Origin: Fodinicola feengrottensis
GTDB lineage: Bacteria > Actinomycetota > Actinomycetes > Mycobacteriales > HKI-0501
Direction: 5' to 3'
DNA length: 64,000 nucleotides
Assembly (NCBI RefSeq): GCF_010993775.1
Contig: NZ_WOTO01000037.1
Location: 24,339-88,338 of the forward strand
Part shown: positions 28,776 to 37,244 of the stretch, piece by piece
How the letters are laid out: each line of letters begins with the position of its first letter
How positions within the stretch are numbered: the first letter of the stretch is position 1
Notes under the pieces: model-generated
Seen by the model: only the letters and a program-made list of their open reading frames with translations
Databases searched by the model: none
Told to the model about the DNA's origin: nothing
Translations under genes and position numbers: made by a program

Positions 28776-29250
28776 TTAAGAGCGGGCTTTGCCGGTTCCG
28801 AGAAGGCGGCGAGGGCCGGGGCCCTGCTCGGCGTAGACGTCGTACGGGTTGCGGAGCATGCACGAACTCAGGGACAGGCAGCCGCAGCCGATGCAGTCGC
28901 TGAGGTCGTCCCGCAGCTTGGTGAGCTGGTCGATGCGGGTGTCCAGCTCCTCCCGCCAGCCGGCGGACAGCCGGGCCCAGTCGGCGCGGGTCGGGGTGCG
29001 CTCCTCCGGCAGCCGCCCGAGCGCCTCCCGGATGGTCTTCAACGGGATCCCCACCCGCTGCGAGACCTTGATGAAGGCCACCCGGCGCAGCGTGTCACGC
29101 GGGTAGCGGCGCTGGTTCCCGCTGGTCCGGCGGCTGCTGATCAGCCCTTTGGACTCGTAGAAGTGCAGCGCCGACACGGCCACACCGCTGCGCTCGGCCA
29201 GTTGACCAACGCTCAGCTCGCGCGCGCGCGATCTGCGGATGTTCGGTCAC
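28776..29250 (-). CDS. SoxR-like MerR-family redox-sensing regulator, frame interrupted at a CG dinucleotide run
   Basis: The MerR helix-turn-helix reads ELSVGQLAERSGVAVSALHFYESKGLISSRRTSGNQRRY. A coiled-coil follows and then the [2Fe-2S]-binding cysteines CIGCGCLSLSSC, which mark the SoxR subfamily that senses redox-active compounds. The first ten codons (from GTG 29250) are in another frame because of the alternating CG run near 29222-29230. Target genes are not obvious; no divergent partner is adjacent. Confidence 0.9.
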
Positions 29251-29281
29251 ACCGTCCAGCGTACGTCAGCCAAGGTTGAGG

Positions 29282-29908
29282 TCACTGGGACTGGCCGGTC
29301 CGGCGGCGCCTTACCAGCAACAACGCCAGTACGCCGGCGGCCAGCATCACGATGCCGGTGCTCGCCACCGCGAGGCTCTGCGAGCCGGTGACCGGGAGGC
29401 TGCCATTCGCGGTCGGGCTGGCGGTGGGCGAGTCGGACGCGGACGGGGTGCCGGTGGGACTCGCGGTGGTCGTGGTTGTCGTCGAAGGAGTGGGACTGGC
29501 GGTGGTCGGGTCGGCCGCGGCGGCCGGCGGCTGCTGCACGGTGGCGCCCGGCCCGTCGCCGGTGGGGGCGGCCTTGGGCAGTCCGGCCGGTGGCGCGCCG
29601 CCCTGCTGCAGCTGCGCAGACGTACAAGCCGTCGGGGTGGCGGTGGGCGTCGCGTTTGGGGAGATGGAGGTGGATGGCGACACCGTCGGGGTTGCCGGGG
29701 TGCTGGGTGGGCTGGGAGAGACGGACGCGGACGGCGATGGGCTCAGCGCGGTCAGCGAACCGCAGTCGGGCGGCGGGGAGCCGAGCGACTGTTGGGCCGG
29801 GTCGTTCGGGCCACTGGCTGGGGCGGCGTAAGCGGCGAGGGAAAATCCGGACATAGCCACGAAAAGCCCAGCAATCGCCAGGACCAGCGCGGTGCTTGCG
29901 GGTTTCAT
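29282..29908 (-). CDS. LPXTG-like cell-wall-anchored protein
   Basis: Intact 208-residue exported protein. A signal peptide (residues 1-28, ending AAYAAPA) is followed by a long Pro/Ser/Thr-rich stretch that spans most of the chain. The C-terminus has a sortase signal: LPVTG at 171-175, a hydrophobic helix (STGIVMLAAGVLALLLV) and RRRR. The mature protein is probably an extended, possibly glycosylated wall stalk with no globular domain. Function unknown. Confidence 0.88.
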   Translation of the reverse strand: MKPASTALVLAIAGLFVAMSGFSLAAYAAPASGPNDPAQQSLGSPPPDCGSLTALSPSPSASVSPSPPSTPATPTVSPSTSISPNATPTATPTACTSAQLQQGGAPPAGLPKAAPTGDGPGATVQQPPAAAADPTTASPTPSTTTTTTASPTGTPSASDSPTASPTANGSLPVTGSQSLAVASTGIVMLAAGVLALLLVRRRRTGQSQ

Positions 29909-30012
29909 TCAGGTCTCCCCGTCGATCGTCGGCGGCTGCCACCGGAAAGCCGTACGAAGGCAACCTTTTCCGACGGTACGTCGAGACAGGCCCGCCGTTG
30001 ATAAGACTGAGC

Positions 30013-30789
30013 TTAGAAAATTGTGTAGCCACCATCGACAACGAGGACGGATCCGGTCATGAATGCCGATGCGTCACTGGCCAGATACACCACGCTGGGC
30101 GCGATTTCGGCTGGTGTGGCATAGCGTTGCTGGGCCGAGTCCTCGATCCACATCCGGCGGAACTCCGGCCGGTCGACCGGCGCCATCTCGGTTTTCACAT
30201 AGCCTGGAGCCAAAGCGTTCACCCTGATGTGGTGCGGCGCCCACTCGGCCGCAAGCGACTTGGTCAGCTGGTGAACGGCGGCTTTCGAGGCGTTGTAGGA
30301 CGCCTGAAACTGCGGCCGGTTCACGATGAGCCCGGAGATGGAACCGACGTTGACGATGACACCGCCGTCGCGATCGGCCATGTGCCGACCGAAAACCGTG
30401 CTGCAGAGCCAGAGTCCGCGCACGTTCAGGTCGAAAATCTGGTCGAACTCGTCGTCCGGCACGTCGAATGCCGCCTGGTGAAAACACAGGCCGGCGTTGT
30501 TGACCAGGATGTCCACCGCACCGAGGCCGTCGATGGCTTCGGCGAGCGTACGCTCCACATCCGCGCGTTGGGTGACGTCCGCGGTGATCGCCACCGCCTG
30601 GTGGCCGGCGTCGGTCATTTCCTTGAGTACGGCCGCATTTCGTGCGCTGTCCCGGCCGGTGATGGCCACGCTGGCGCCGGCCTCGGCCAGTGCCAGCGCG
30701 AAGGCCTTGCCGAGGCCGCGGTTCGCGCCGGTGACCAACGCGCGCTTTCCGGTCAGGTCGAAGCTCTGCAGAACAGTCATACCTGTCAT
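30013..30789 (-). CDS. Short-chain dehydrogenase/reductase (gluconate 5-dehydrogenase/KduD-like)
   Basis: Intact 258-residue classical SDR. TGANRGLG is the cofactor glycine motif, NNAG stabilises the central sheet, and the active site comprises the serine in VGSISG with Y-N-A-S-K (YxxxK). PGYVKTEM and GSVLVVDGGYTIF are typical of the 2-keto-3-deoxy-gluconate or gluconate dehydrogenase-like subgroup. ATG at 30777 is an alternative start. It stands alone, followed on the other side by the hairpin at 30888. Confidence 0.9.
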   Translation of the reverse strand: MTGMTVLQSFDLTGKRALVTGANRGLGKAFALALAEAGASVAITGRDSARNAAVLKEMTDAGHQAVAITADVTQRADVERTLAEAIDGLGAVDILVNNAGLCFHQAAFDVPDDEFDQIFDLNVRGLWLCSTVFGRHMADRDGGVIVNVGSISGLIVNRPQFQASYNASKAAVHQLTKSLAAEWAPHHIRVNALAPGYVKTEMAPVDRPEFRRMWIEDSAQQRYATPAEIAPSVVYLASDASAFMTGSVLVVDGGYTIF

Positions 30790-30887
30790 CTCACGGCACT
30801 AGGCGAGCCGCCGCAAGCGGCTCCGGCGGCGTCCCGTTTGTCCGGTTTGGGTGGCCGGGTCTTCGCGGGTGGGGCGGGCGAGATTTT

Positions 30888-30951
30888 CGTCGAGTGCGGG
30901 ACTTTGTTCCGCCCTGGGCGTCGAGTGTGGGTTAAAGTCCCGCACTCGACG
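30888..30951. terminator. 18-bp inverted repeat with a third partial copy in the loop
   Basis: Arms 30888-30905 and 30934-30951 (CGTCGAGTGCGGGACTTT and its complement) pair perfectly. The 28-base loop contains CGTCGAGTGTGGG, a near-copy of the left arm in direct orientation. It lies between the LAL regulator (ending 30982) and the SDR gene, which are on the same strand. Confidence 0.7.
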
Positions 30952-30981
30952 CTGGGTGCGGGGTGAGCGTCGGGAAAGGAG

Positions 30982-33806
30982 TCACAAATTCTCGGCGGCC
31001 CAGCGGGCGAGAGCTACCCGGGAATTGATCCCGAGCCGCAGATAGACATTGCGCAGGTGGGTTTCCACCGTACGCTCGCTCAAAAACAGGCGGCCGGCTA
31101 TTTGGCCGTTACTGAGGCCGTCGGCGACGAGGTGGACGACCTGGGTTTCGCGGTTGCTGAGGTCGCCGGCGCGGCGGGTGGTGGCGACCCGCAGGCCCAG
31201 GGTGCGGCCGATGCGGCGGCAGCGGTCGACCCAGGGGACGGCGCCGGCGCGCTGGAAAACTTCCAGGGAGCTGGTGACGGCGTCGGCGGATGCTGGGTCG
31301 TCGGGGGTGAGTTCGGCCCATTCCAGCCGGGCCTGGCTGGCGAACAGGGGCATGCCCATCGCGGCGAATTCCTTGGCGGCGCGGGCGAGCAGGTCGCGGG
31401 CGCGGTCTGGGGAGTGGGTGGCGCCGGCGAGCAGGCCGTCGAGGCGGTCGGCGAGGGTGTCGATATAGCGGCCGACCGGGCCGTGTTCGCGGAGTTTCGC
31501 GACCATCGCGGCGGCCGCGTCGAAGTCACCGGTGGCAAGGTGAGCGTACGTGGCGAAAACCGGGCGCTGCCACATGACGATCGCGTCTTCGTCCAGTGGT
31601 ACAACGGTGAAAAATGGCCTGCGGGCGGCCAACCAGCAGGGCGACGGCCATCCGGCTGAGCTCCCAGATCGAGGTCATCGGAACATCGCCGGCGGTGCCG
31701 ATCGGGGTGGGGGTCTGTCTGCTCGGCGTCCGCGATGCAGTCGGCGGCCTCGCCGCCGCGACCCTGCTCGGCCAGTAAAAAGGCGCGGCACAACAACAAT
31801 CGGGCGATCGCGCGGGCCCCAGAGGACCGCCGAGCCACCTCCAGGCCGGTGTCGACGGCGGCGAGTGCGGCAGTCAGGTCGCCGGCAAGGTGGTGAACCA
31901 TCGCGACGCTGTAGTACGCGGACGCCATCGCCGCCGGCAAATGGTATTCGGTGAGCGTGTCCAGCCCACTCTGGGCGTGCCGGCTGGCGGCTGGGAGGTC
32001 GCCGGCCGCGGTGGACATGGTGATCAGCATCCGGTTCGCGGTGGCGCCGACCATCGGCGACTGGCTGGCGGCCCGGTCCGCGTACGCCAGCGCCTCCTCG
32101 CTTTCGGCGCGGGCCAACCGAAAATCGCCGCTCACCCAGGCCTGCACGCTGCGGCCGATGTGTGCCGCGGCTTGTACGGTCGGCGACGGATCGAGGGGGC
32201 GGCCAGCGCGGCGGTGTGATCGGCGGCCGCGCGCATCCGTGACTCGTCGCCCGAACGCATCGAATAAACCAGCCGTAGAGCCAAAGCCTGCGCGTCTCCG
32301 GCGTCTGGCCGGGCCACTTCGGCACCGGCCCGGGAATGTTGCTCAGCCAACGACAAATTGCCTCGCTCGGTTTCCAGCAGCGCGAGCCGATAACGCAGCG
32401 AGGCGTGCTGTGCGGCCAGCCCGGCCCGCTGCGCCAGCGCGAGCGCCTCACTCCACACCGAGGCCGCGTCCGTCAGCTTCCCGTTCTCCTGCAGCGCGCG
32501 GCCCAGGCCGGTGAGCAACTCCATCCGCCGGTTGATGTCAGTGGACGGCTCGGCGCCAGCGAGCGCGGCACGGAAATATCGTACAGCCTCCTCGATCGCA
32601 TGGATGCTGAGCGCACGCTCGCCCGCGGTGCCGAGCACGTCGGGCGCGCGGTTGGAGTCGATCGCGTCGCCGGCCTCCAGGTAGTGCGGCGCCAGCGCGA
32701 GCGTGTCGGCGGGCGTCAGCTTCTCGATCGCGTCGGCCAGTCGGGCATGCAGCCGGCGCCGGTCGGCGGCGGTGAGCTCGGCGTACGCGACCTCGGCGTA
32801 GAGCGGATGGGCGACCCGTACGCGTACCGACCGGCCGGTGACCTGCTCAGTCAGCAACCCGTGCCCGACCAGGTCCCGAAGAGGTCCCTCCAGCTCACCC
32901 GGCCAGACCGCGGCAAGCACTTCCGGGCTGGTTTCGGACGCGACCGCGACGACGTTCAGCAGGCCACGCGCGGGTGGATCCAGCCGGTCCAGCTGGCCGA
33001 GCACCACGTCCCGTACCACCGCCGGCGGGCCCTGCAGCCGAGTGGTGCTCTGCATGAGGGCTCGTACGAACAGCGGGATGCCTCGGGCGCGACGCGTCAC
33101 ACCGGCCAGCAAGTCTGCCCGTACCGGCTCGTTGACCAGCTGTTTCACCAGCTCAGCGACAGCGCTGTCGGCGAGCGGACGGAGCGCGATCTCGGTGTCC
33201 ACGTCGTGCCGGCGGACGGCGGCGGCGAAGGCGCGCAGCGCTGGCGACTTCTGCTCGCCGCTGCGATAGCTGCCGAGCACCAGGATCCGGCGGTGCGCGC
33301 GCCACGGCCGAGGTAGTGCACCAGCTCGATGGTGCCGCGATCGGCCCAGTGCAGGTCGTCCACGAACAGCACCACTGGCCGCCGGTCGGCGATCCGCTCG
33401 ATCAACTGCGCGACCGCCTCGAACATCCGGGTACGTTCCAGCTCCGGGTCGCCCAGCGGCGGCGCCGGCGGCAGCCGCGGATCGTCCAGCAGCCGGCCGA
33501 GGTCAGCCAGCCCGGACAGCAGCGGCACCGAGTCGTTCGCCGGCAAATCGCTGAGATAGCGCCGAATCGCCTGCACGACCGGTGCGTACGCGAGGCCGGC
33601 GTGCAGCGGATGCGCGGTGCCTTCCAGAGTGGCGAAGCCCTGATCGGCCGCGGACCGCAGCGTATGCGCGGCGAGCCGGGACTTCCCGATGCCCGGTCGC
33701 CGGTCAGCAGCACCACCCGGCCGACCCGTTCGGCGCTGGCCCGTACGGCGGTCGCGAGCAGCGCGATCTCGGCGTCGCGTCCGACTAGTACTGCAGGGCT
33801 ACTCAT
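30982..33806 (-). CDS. Large ATP-binding LuxR-family (LAL) regulator, frame interrupted four times
   Basis: About 930 residues when joined. An AAA+/STAND ATPase part starts at LVGRDAEIA with RVVLLTGDRASG near Walker A (a shift falls inside it) and VVLFVDDLHWAD as Walker B. A long helical, TPR-like middle contains many A-L-A repeats (ERALSIHAIEEAVRYFRAALAGAE and similar). The C-terminal LuxR domain reads LSNRETQVVHLVADGLSNGQIAGRLFLSERTVETHLRNVY. Shifts are near 33690, 33300, 32200 and 31680. Such proteins usually activate pathway-specific genes; the target is not evident. Its first codons form one arm of palindromic element B. Confidence 0.88.
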
Positions 33807-33954
33807 GGGGATGAGAGTCGAGATCCAAGTGTCGTCTGGCGGTGCGGCGGGGCCGCCCTGCGTGGCAGCGCCACGTGGGCGGTTTCGCCGTGCCGCTAGA
33901 CGACACTTGGGCTCGGCTATCGCCGCTTGAGTAGCCCTGCAGTACTAGTCGGAC
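33779..33954 (+). repeat. Long-hairpin palindromic element, copy B
   Basis: The outer stem is a perfect 27 bp (33779-33805 with 33928-33954) containing CTAG. The core reads GGGGATGAGAGTCGAGATCC on the left and GGGCTCGGCTATCGCC on the right. The inner 31-bp stem (33827-33857 with 33878-33908) has about six non-Watson-Crick positions, all G-U in plus orientation. The apex is CGTGGC-AGC-GCCACG. The left outer arm also encodes the start of the LAL regulator. The remaining 200 bases up to 34158 hold no gene that I can see; their right half is relatively AT-rich and probably carries the DUF3574 promoter. Confidence 0.82.
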
Positions 33955-34158
33955 CTGCATCGGCGCCTCCCCGCGCGGTCGGTGTGGGCCGCGCACTGGG
34001 CGGCCTGTCCAACATAGCCGGCGGTGGCGGGGTATTTCCCTTTCGGGTAACCGATCGTTCCAGATGGCTAGCCTCACCAGTTTTATGGCTATTTGCGGTA
34101 TTTTCTGCAACGTACGCTTCAGCTGTTTGATGTTTGTTCATCGAGAGGAAATCCGGTC

Positions 34159-34611
34159 ATGAAGTCGAGAAATGTCCTGCTGGGAGTCGGCGCGGCGGCC
34201 GTGCTGCTCGGAGTCGGCGGGGCGGCTCCCGCGGTCGCGTCGAGTGCTTTGGACGCCGTACCGGCCGCGAACGCCCAGACCGCGACCAATTTGTATGACA
34301 GGACCGAGCTCTATTTTGGCTCCAGCAAGCCAAACGGCGGATCGGTCACGCCGGCCCAGTTCGACGGCTTCGTCGACAAGGACATCACCCCGGCATTTCC
34401 GGACGGGCTCACCCTGCTGACCGGCCGAGGGCAGTGGAAGGACGACTCCGGCAAGATCGAGAAGGAGACGTCGTACGTGATCATCATTCTCTACCCGGTG
34501 ACGGACCGGGCTGCCAACGGCAAGATCGAGCACATCCGTACGGACTACAAGAAGGCATTCCAGCAGGAGTCGGTGTTGCGTACGGACAGCCTGCAGCGGG
34601 TGTCCTTCTAG
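34159..34611 (+). CDS. Secreted DUF3574-family protein
   Basis: Intact 150-residue protein. The signal peptide (1 to about 28, MKSRNVLLGVGAAAVLLGVGGAAPAVAS) precedes a DUF3574 domain with the family motifs RTELYFGSSKPNGG, FVDKDITPAFPDGLTLL and GQWKDDSGKIEKE. The biochemical role of the family is unknown. GAGAGGAA upstream supports the start. Its stop codon overlaps that of the convergent TetR gene at the palindrome CTAG (34608-34611). Confidence 0.87.
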   Translation: MKSRNVLLGVGAAAVLLGVGGAAPAVASSALDAVPAANAQTATNLYDRTELYFGSSKPNGGSVTPAQFDGFVDKDITPAFPDGLTLLTGRGQWKDDSGKIEKETSYVIIILYPVTDRAANGKIEHIRTDYKKAFQQESVLRTDSLQRVSF

Positions 34612-35216
34612 GAGACAATATGTGCCCTTTCCGGCAGGCCCGGCCCGGCGTAGGGCCTCGATAGTCCGTCGATCAGGAGGCTGAGCAGCCGCTCGATCCG
34701 CTCCGGGTCGTCCGGCACCTGCGAGTTGGCCCAGCCGATCGCCGCCGCCATCAGGAAAACGTCCCGCGCCGACACGTCCGGCCGGACCGCGCCGGCCTGC
34801 TGCGCGCGAGCCAGCAGCCGCCCGCCGGCGTCCTGCATTGCGTGGCAGGTCGCATAAAGACTGGAGTCGGGGTTGGTCAGCACCGAGGTGACCGACTCCG
34901 GCAGCCCGCGGTAGGTGGCCGAGTTGGCGATGAACCTCCGCAGCCAGCTGGTCAATGCCGCCACTGGGTCGGCCGCGTCCAGCAAGGCCTCGGCGCTGGC
35001 CCGGGACCGGTCGAAACGCTCTTCGGTGAGGGCCAGCAACAGGGCGTCGCGGTTCGGAAAGTGCCGATAGAGCGTGCCGATGCCGACACCGGCCGCCCGC
35101 GCGATGTCCTCCAGGGACGCGTCCACGCCATGCGCCTGGAACGCCTCCCCGGCCTGGACCAGCAGGTGGTCGTAATTGCGGCGCGCGTCCGCACGCATCG
35201 GCCGCCTGGTGTCCAT
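34608..35216 (-). CDS. TetR/AcrR-family regulator
   Basis: Intact, about 202 residues from ATG 35216. The helix-turn-helix reads ASLEDIARAAGVGIGTLYRHFPNRDALL, and the C-terminal domain is of the TetR_C type with ANSATYRGLPESVTSVL and DVFLMAAAIGWANSQ. It is divergent from the LLM genes, with a duplicated operator-like repeat in between, so it likely represses those genes and itself. Confidence 0.92.
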   Translation of the reverse strand: MDTRRPMRADARRNYDHLLVQAGEAFQAHGVDASLEDIARAAGVGIGTLYRHFPNRDALLLALTEERFDRSRASAEALLDAADPVAALTSWLRRFIANSATYRGLPESVTSVLTNPDSSLYATCHAMQDAGGRLLARAQQAGAVRPDVSARDVFLMAAAIGWANSQVPDDPERIERLLSLLIDGLSRPYAGPGLPERAHIVS

Positions 35217-35232
35217 GAGTGCACTCCTGGCC

Positions 35233-35272
35233 AATCGGAGGTAGCCTCCGTATATTAATCGGAGGCAGCCTC
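35233..35272. promoter_or_regulatory. Duplicated TetR operator
   Basis: AATCGGAGGTAGCCTC (35233-35248) and AATCGGAGGCAGCCTC (35257-35272) are near-identical direct repeats with a 24-bp period. Each contains the palindrome GGAGG-YA-GCCTC. The location between the TetR gene and the LLM genes, with TATATTAA between the repeats as a possible -10 element, suggests tandem operators. Confidence 0.75.
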
Positions 35273-35304
35273 ATGTTAACCCTAGCGCTTTGGAAAGGCA
35301 CTCT

Positions 35305-35595
35305 ATGACTGCATCTGCGCTGGTCGAGCAGACCCGGCGCCGGTTGGGTCCGGTCGGCGGCGTGTTCGGTGCCGGCGCTGGGGCACTGGGCGGGATCCCG
35401 GTGGCCGAGGAACGCCACTTCGTCGCGGGGGTGGAGCGGCTCGGGTACGGCTCGCTGGGGGTCGGCGAGGGAGTCGGCGGGAAGGACGTGTTCGCCCGGC
35501 TCGGCGTCGCACTGGCCGAGACCGAGCGACTGGTGCTCGCGGCCGAAACCCTTGCCGAGCTGGAAAAACTGGCGCCGGCGGTGATGGGAGAATGA
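35305..35595 (+). CDS. Internally deleted LLM-family (luciferase-like) protein
   Basis: 96 residues in one intact frame. Residues 13-80 align by eye with the N-terminus of the following LLM protein (GVERLGYGSLGVGEGVGGKDVFARLGVALAETERLVLAA against EIEKLGFGAL, then FGEAAGREAFTQAALLLGATQRMVVATG). The chain then jumps to TLAELEKLAPAVMGE, which looks like an LLM C-terminus. The barrel core is missing, so catalysis is unlikely. The stop and the next start share ATGA, so it is coupled to the full-length gene. It is either a decaying paralogue or a short regulatory relic. Confidence 0.65.
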   Translation: MTASALVEQTRRRLGPVGGVFGAGAGALGGIPVAEERHFVAGVERLGYGSLGVGEGVGGKDVFARLGVALAETERLVLAAETLAELEKLAPAVMGE

Positions 35596-36517
35596 GCCTG
35601 GACCTCGGACGTGTCGGACTGTGGACCTTTGCCTTTGATGGACAGCCGGCCGGTCTCGTACGAGAATCGGCCGCGGAGATCGAAAAACTCGGTTTTGGTG
35701 CGTTGTGTTTTTGGTGAGGCGGCTGGCCGGGAGGCATTCACTCAGGCCGCTCTGCTGCTGGGCGCGACCCAGCGGATGGTCGTCGCGACCGGGATCGCGC
35801 GGGTTTTCTGGCGTGAGCCGGCCGCGGCCGTACATGCACAGCTGACGCTGGCCGAGGCGTACCCAGACCGGTTTTTGCTGGGGCTGGGCGGCAAAATCGC
35901 CAGCGACCAGCAAGTGATCCCGCGGCTGATCGACCGGTCTGGTACGCCCAAGCCGGTGTCGGCGATGGCCGGCTACCTCGACGCGATGGATGAGGCCGCA
36001 TCCGCTGCCGAGAGACTTTTTTTTCGCTGCCGGCACGGCCTCCGAGGGTGTTGGCCGCCCTCGGACCGGACATGCTGCGGCTCGCCGCCGAGCGTGGCTG
36101 GGGCGCGCACCCGTATTTGGTGCCGGTGGAACACACCGCCGCCGCAAGAGAAATCGTCGGCCCGGACGCCTTTCTCGGGGTCGAGCTGGGTGTGTTGTGG
36201 TGGAGCCGGACCGAGCGAAGGCGCGGGACATCGCCCGTACGAACGTCGGCCCGTACTTCGCCATCGCCCGGCACCACCAGAACAACATGCGCCGGTTCGG
36301 CTTCGCCGAGGCTGATTTCGCCAACGGCGCCAGCGATCGGTTGATCGACGCTCTGGTCGCCGGTCACACCGGCCGGGATCCGTTGGAGGCGATCGAAAAA
36401 CGGGTAGCAGAGCATCTGGAGGCCGGTGCTGACCACGTCTGCCTGCAGGTGTTGACCGCCGGCTCCGGCCGGATTCCGCTGCCGGAATGGCGGCAACTCG
36501 CGGCTATAGCGGGGTAA
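35592..36517 (+). CDS. LLM-class F420-dependent oxidoreductase, frame interrupted three times
   Basis: Luciferase-like TIM barrel of the actinobacterial F420 type, about 308 residues when joined. Segments in order: LGRVGLWTFAFDGQPAG, FGEAAGREAFTQAALLLGATQRMVVATGIARVF, AEAYPDRFLLGLG, VLAALGPDMLRLAAERGWGAHPYLVP, GPYFAIARHHQNNMRRFGF and GADHVCLQVL. The shifts lie near 35710 (T-rich run), at the T8 run near 36016-36024 and near 36205. It probably uses F420 or flavin to oxidise or reduce an unknown small molecule. The 3' end overlaps the convergent TetR gene by 14 bases. Confidence 0.85.
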
Positions 36518-37149
36518 TCAGGCCCATCATTTGGATGGGCAGCACCTCGGTGACGAACCGGTTGTCCAAAGGAGAGTCCATTTCCTCGAAAATGGCTCTT
36601 TCGAGCGCGGTTTCGTAGGTGGCGGTCATGACCAGCACCGCGTCCCGGGCGCTCACCGTCAACGTCATGCCGAGTCGCCGCAACGACTCGGGTCAACACC
36701 TCGGCGGTGGCCTGCCGGAACTTTTCCTGCGCGGCCTCGGTTTGGGCCCGCAACGGCGGCTGGCGCAGCGCCTGTACGCGGAACTCCGCGCACACCAGAT
36801 ACCAGGTTTTGTCGGACATCAGCGGCGCCATGAAACGCTCGCCGATCCGGCCGAGCGTCTCGCGGAGTGACTCCGGGTGGCGGCTGGCCGGATCGGCGAT
36901 GACCTCGTCGACGGCGGCCCGCAGCCGGTCCAGCCGTACTTGCATCTGTTCCTCGTACACCGCCAGGAAAAGCGCTTCCTTGCTGGTGAAGTTGGAGTAG
37001 AAGGCGCCGCGGGTGAAGCCGGCGCGCTCGCAGATCAGCTCGACCGGCGCGTCCCCGATGCCGTGTTCGGCGAAGACTTCGTACGCGACCGAGACCAGCC
37101 GTCGTCTGGTCTCGGCTCGTCGCTTGGTCGTACGGTTCGGCTCTGGCAT
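36504..37149 (-). CDS. TetR/AcrR-family regulator of the MMPL transporter locus, frame interrupted
   Basis: About 214 residues. The helix-turn-helix reads GIGDAPVELICERAGFTRGAFYSNFTSKEALF, and the ligand domain continues EFRVQALRQPPLRAQTE. A frame shift near 36665 precedes the C-terminus (VLVMTATYETALERAIFEEM to QMMGLITPL). ATG at 37149 is the start; GTG at 37161 is possible. It is divergent from the MMPL-ABC gene with a palindrome between them, so it is the likely repressor of that exporter. Confidence 0.87.
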
Positions 37150-37207
37150 GCCGTCGGTCACTCCCTGTGGCGCGATGCGCGGTGTATTCGATACCCTCTG
37201 CATCAGC

Positions 37208-37220
37208 ATACACAATGTAT
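37208..37220. promoter_or_regulatory. Palindrome in the divergent tetR-MMPL promoter
   Basis: ATACA-CAA-TGTAT has perfect 5-bp arms and lies 24 bases before the MMPL start. A related half, GTGTATTCGATAC, lies about 30 bases to the left. These are candidate operator sites for the adjacent TetR protein. Confidence 0.55.
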
Positions 37221-37244
37221 CGATGCAGCGTGTGGAGTGTGGAC

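Noticed and set aside
33779..33954. Retron-like msr/msd structure
   Set aside because: The long hairpin recalls msd DNA, but no reverse transcriptase gene is present near any copy and the copies are dispersed singly.
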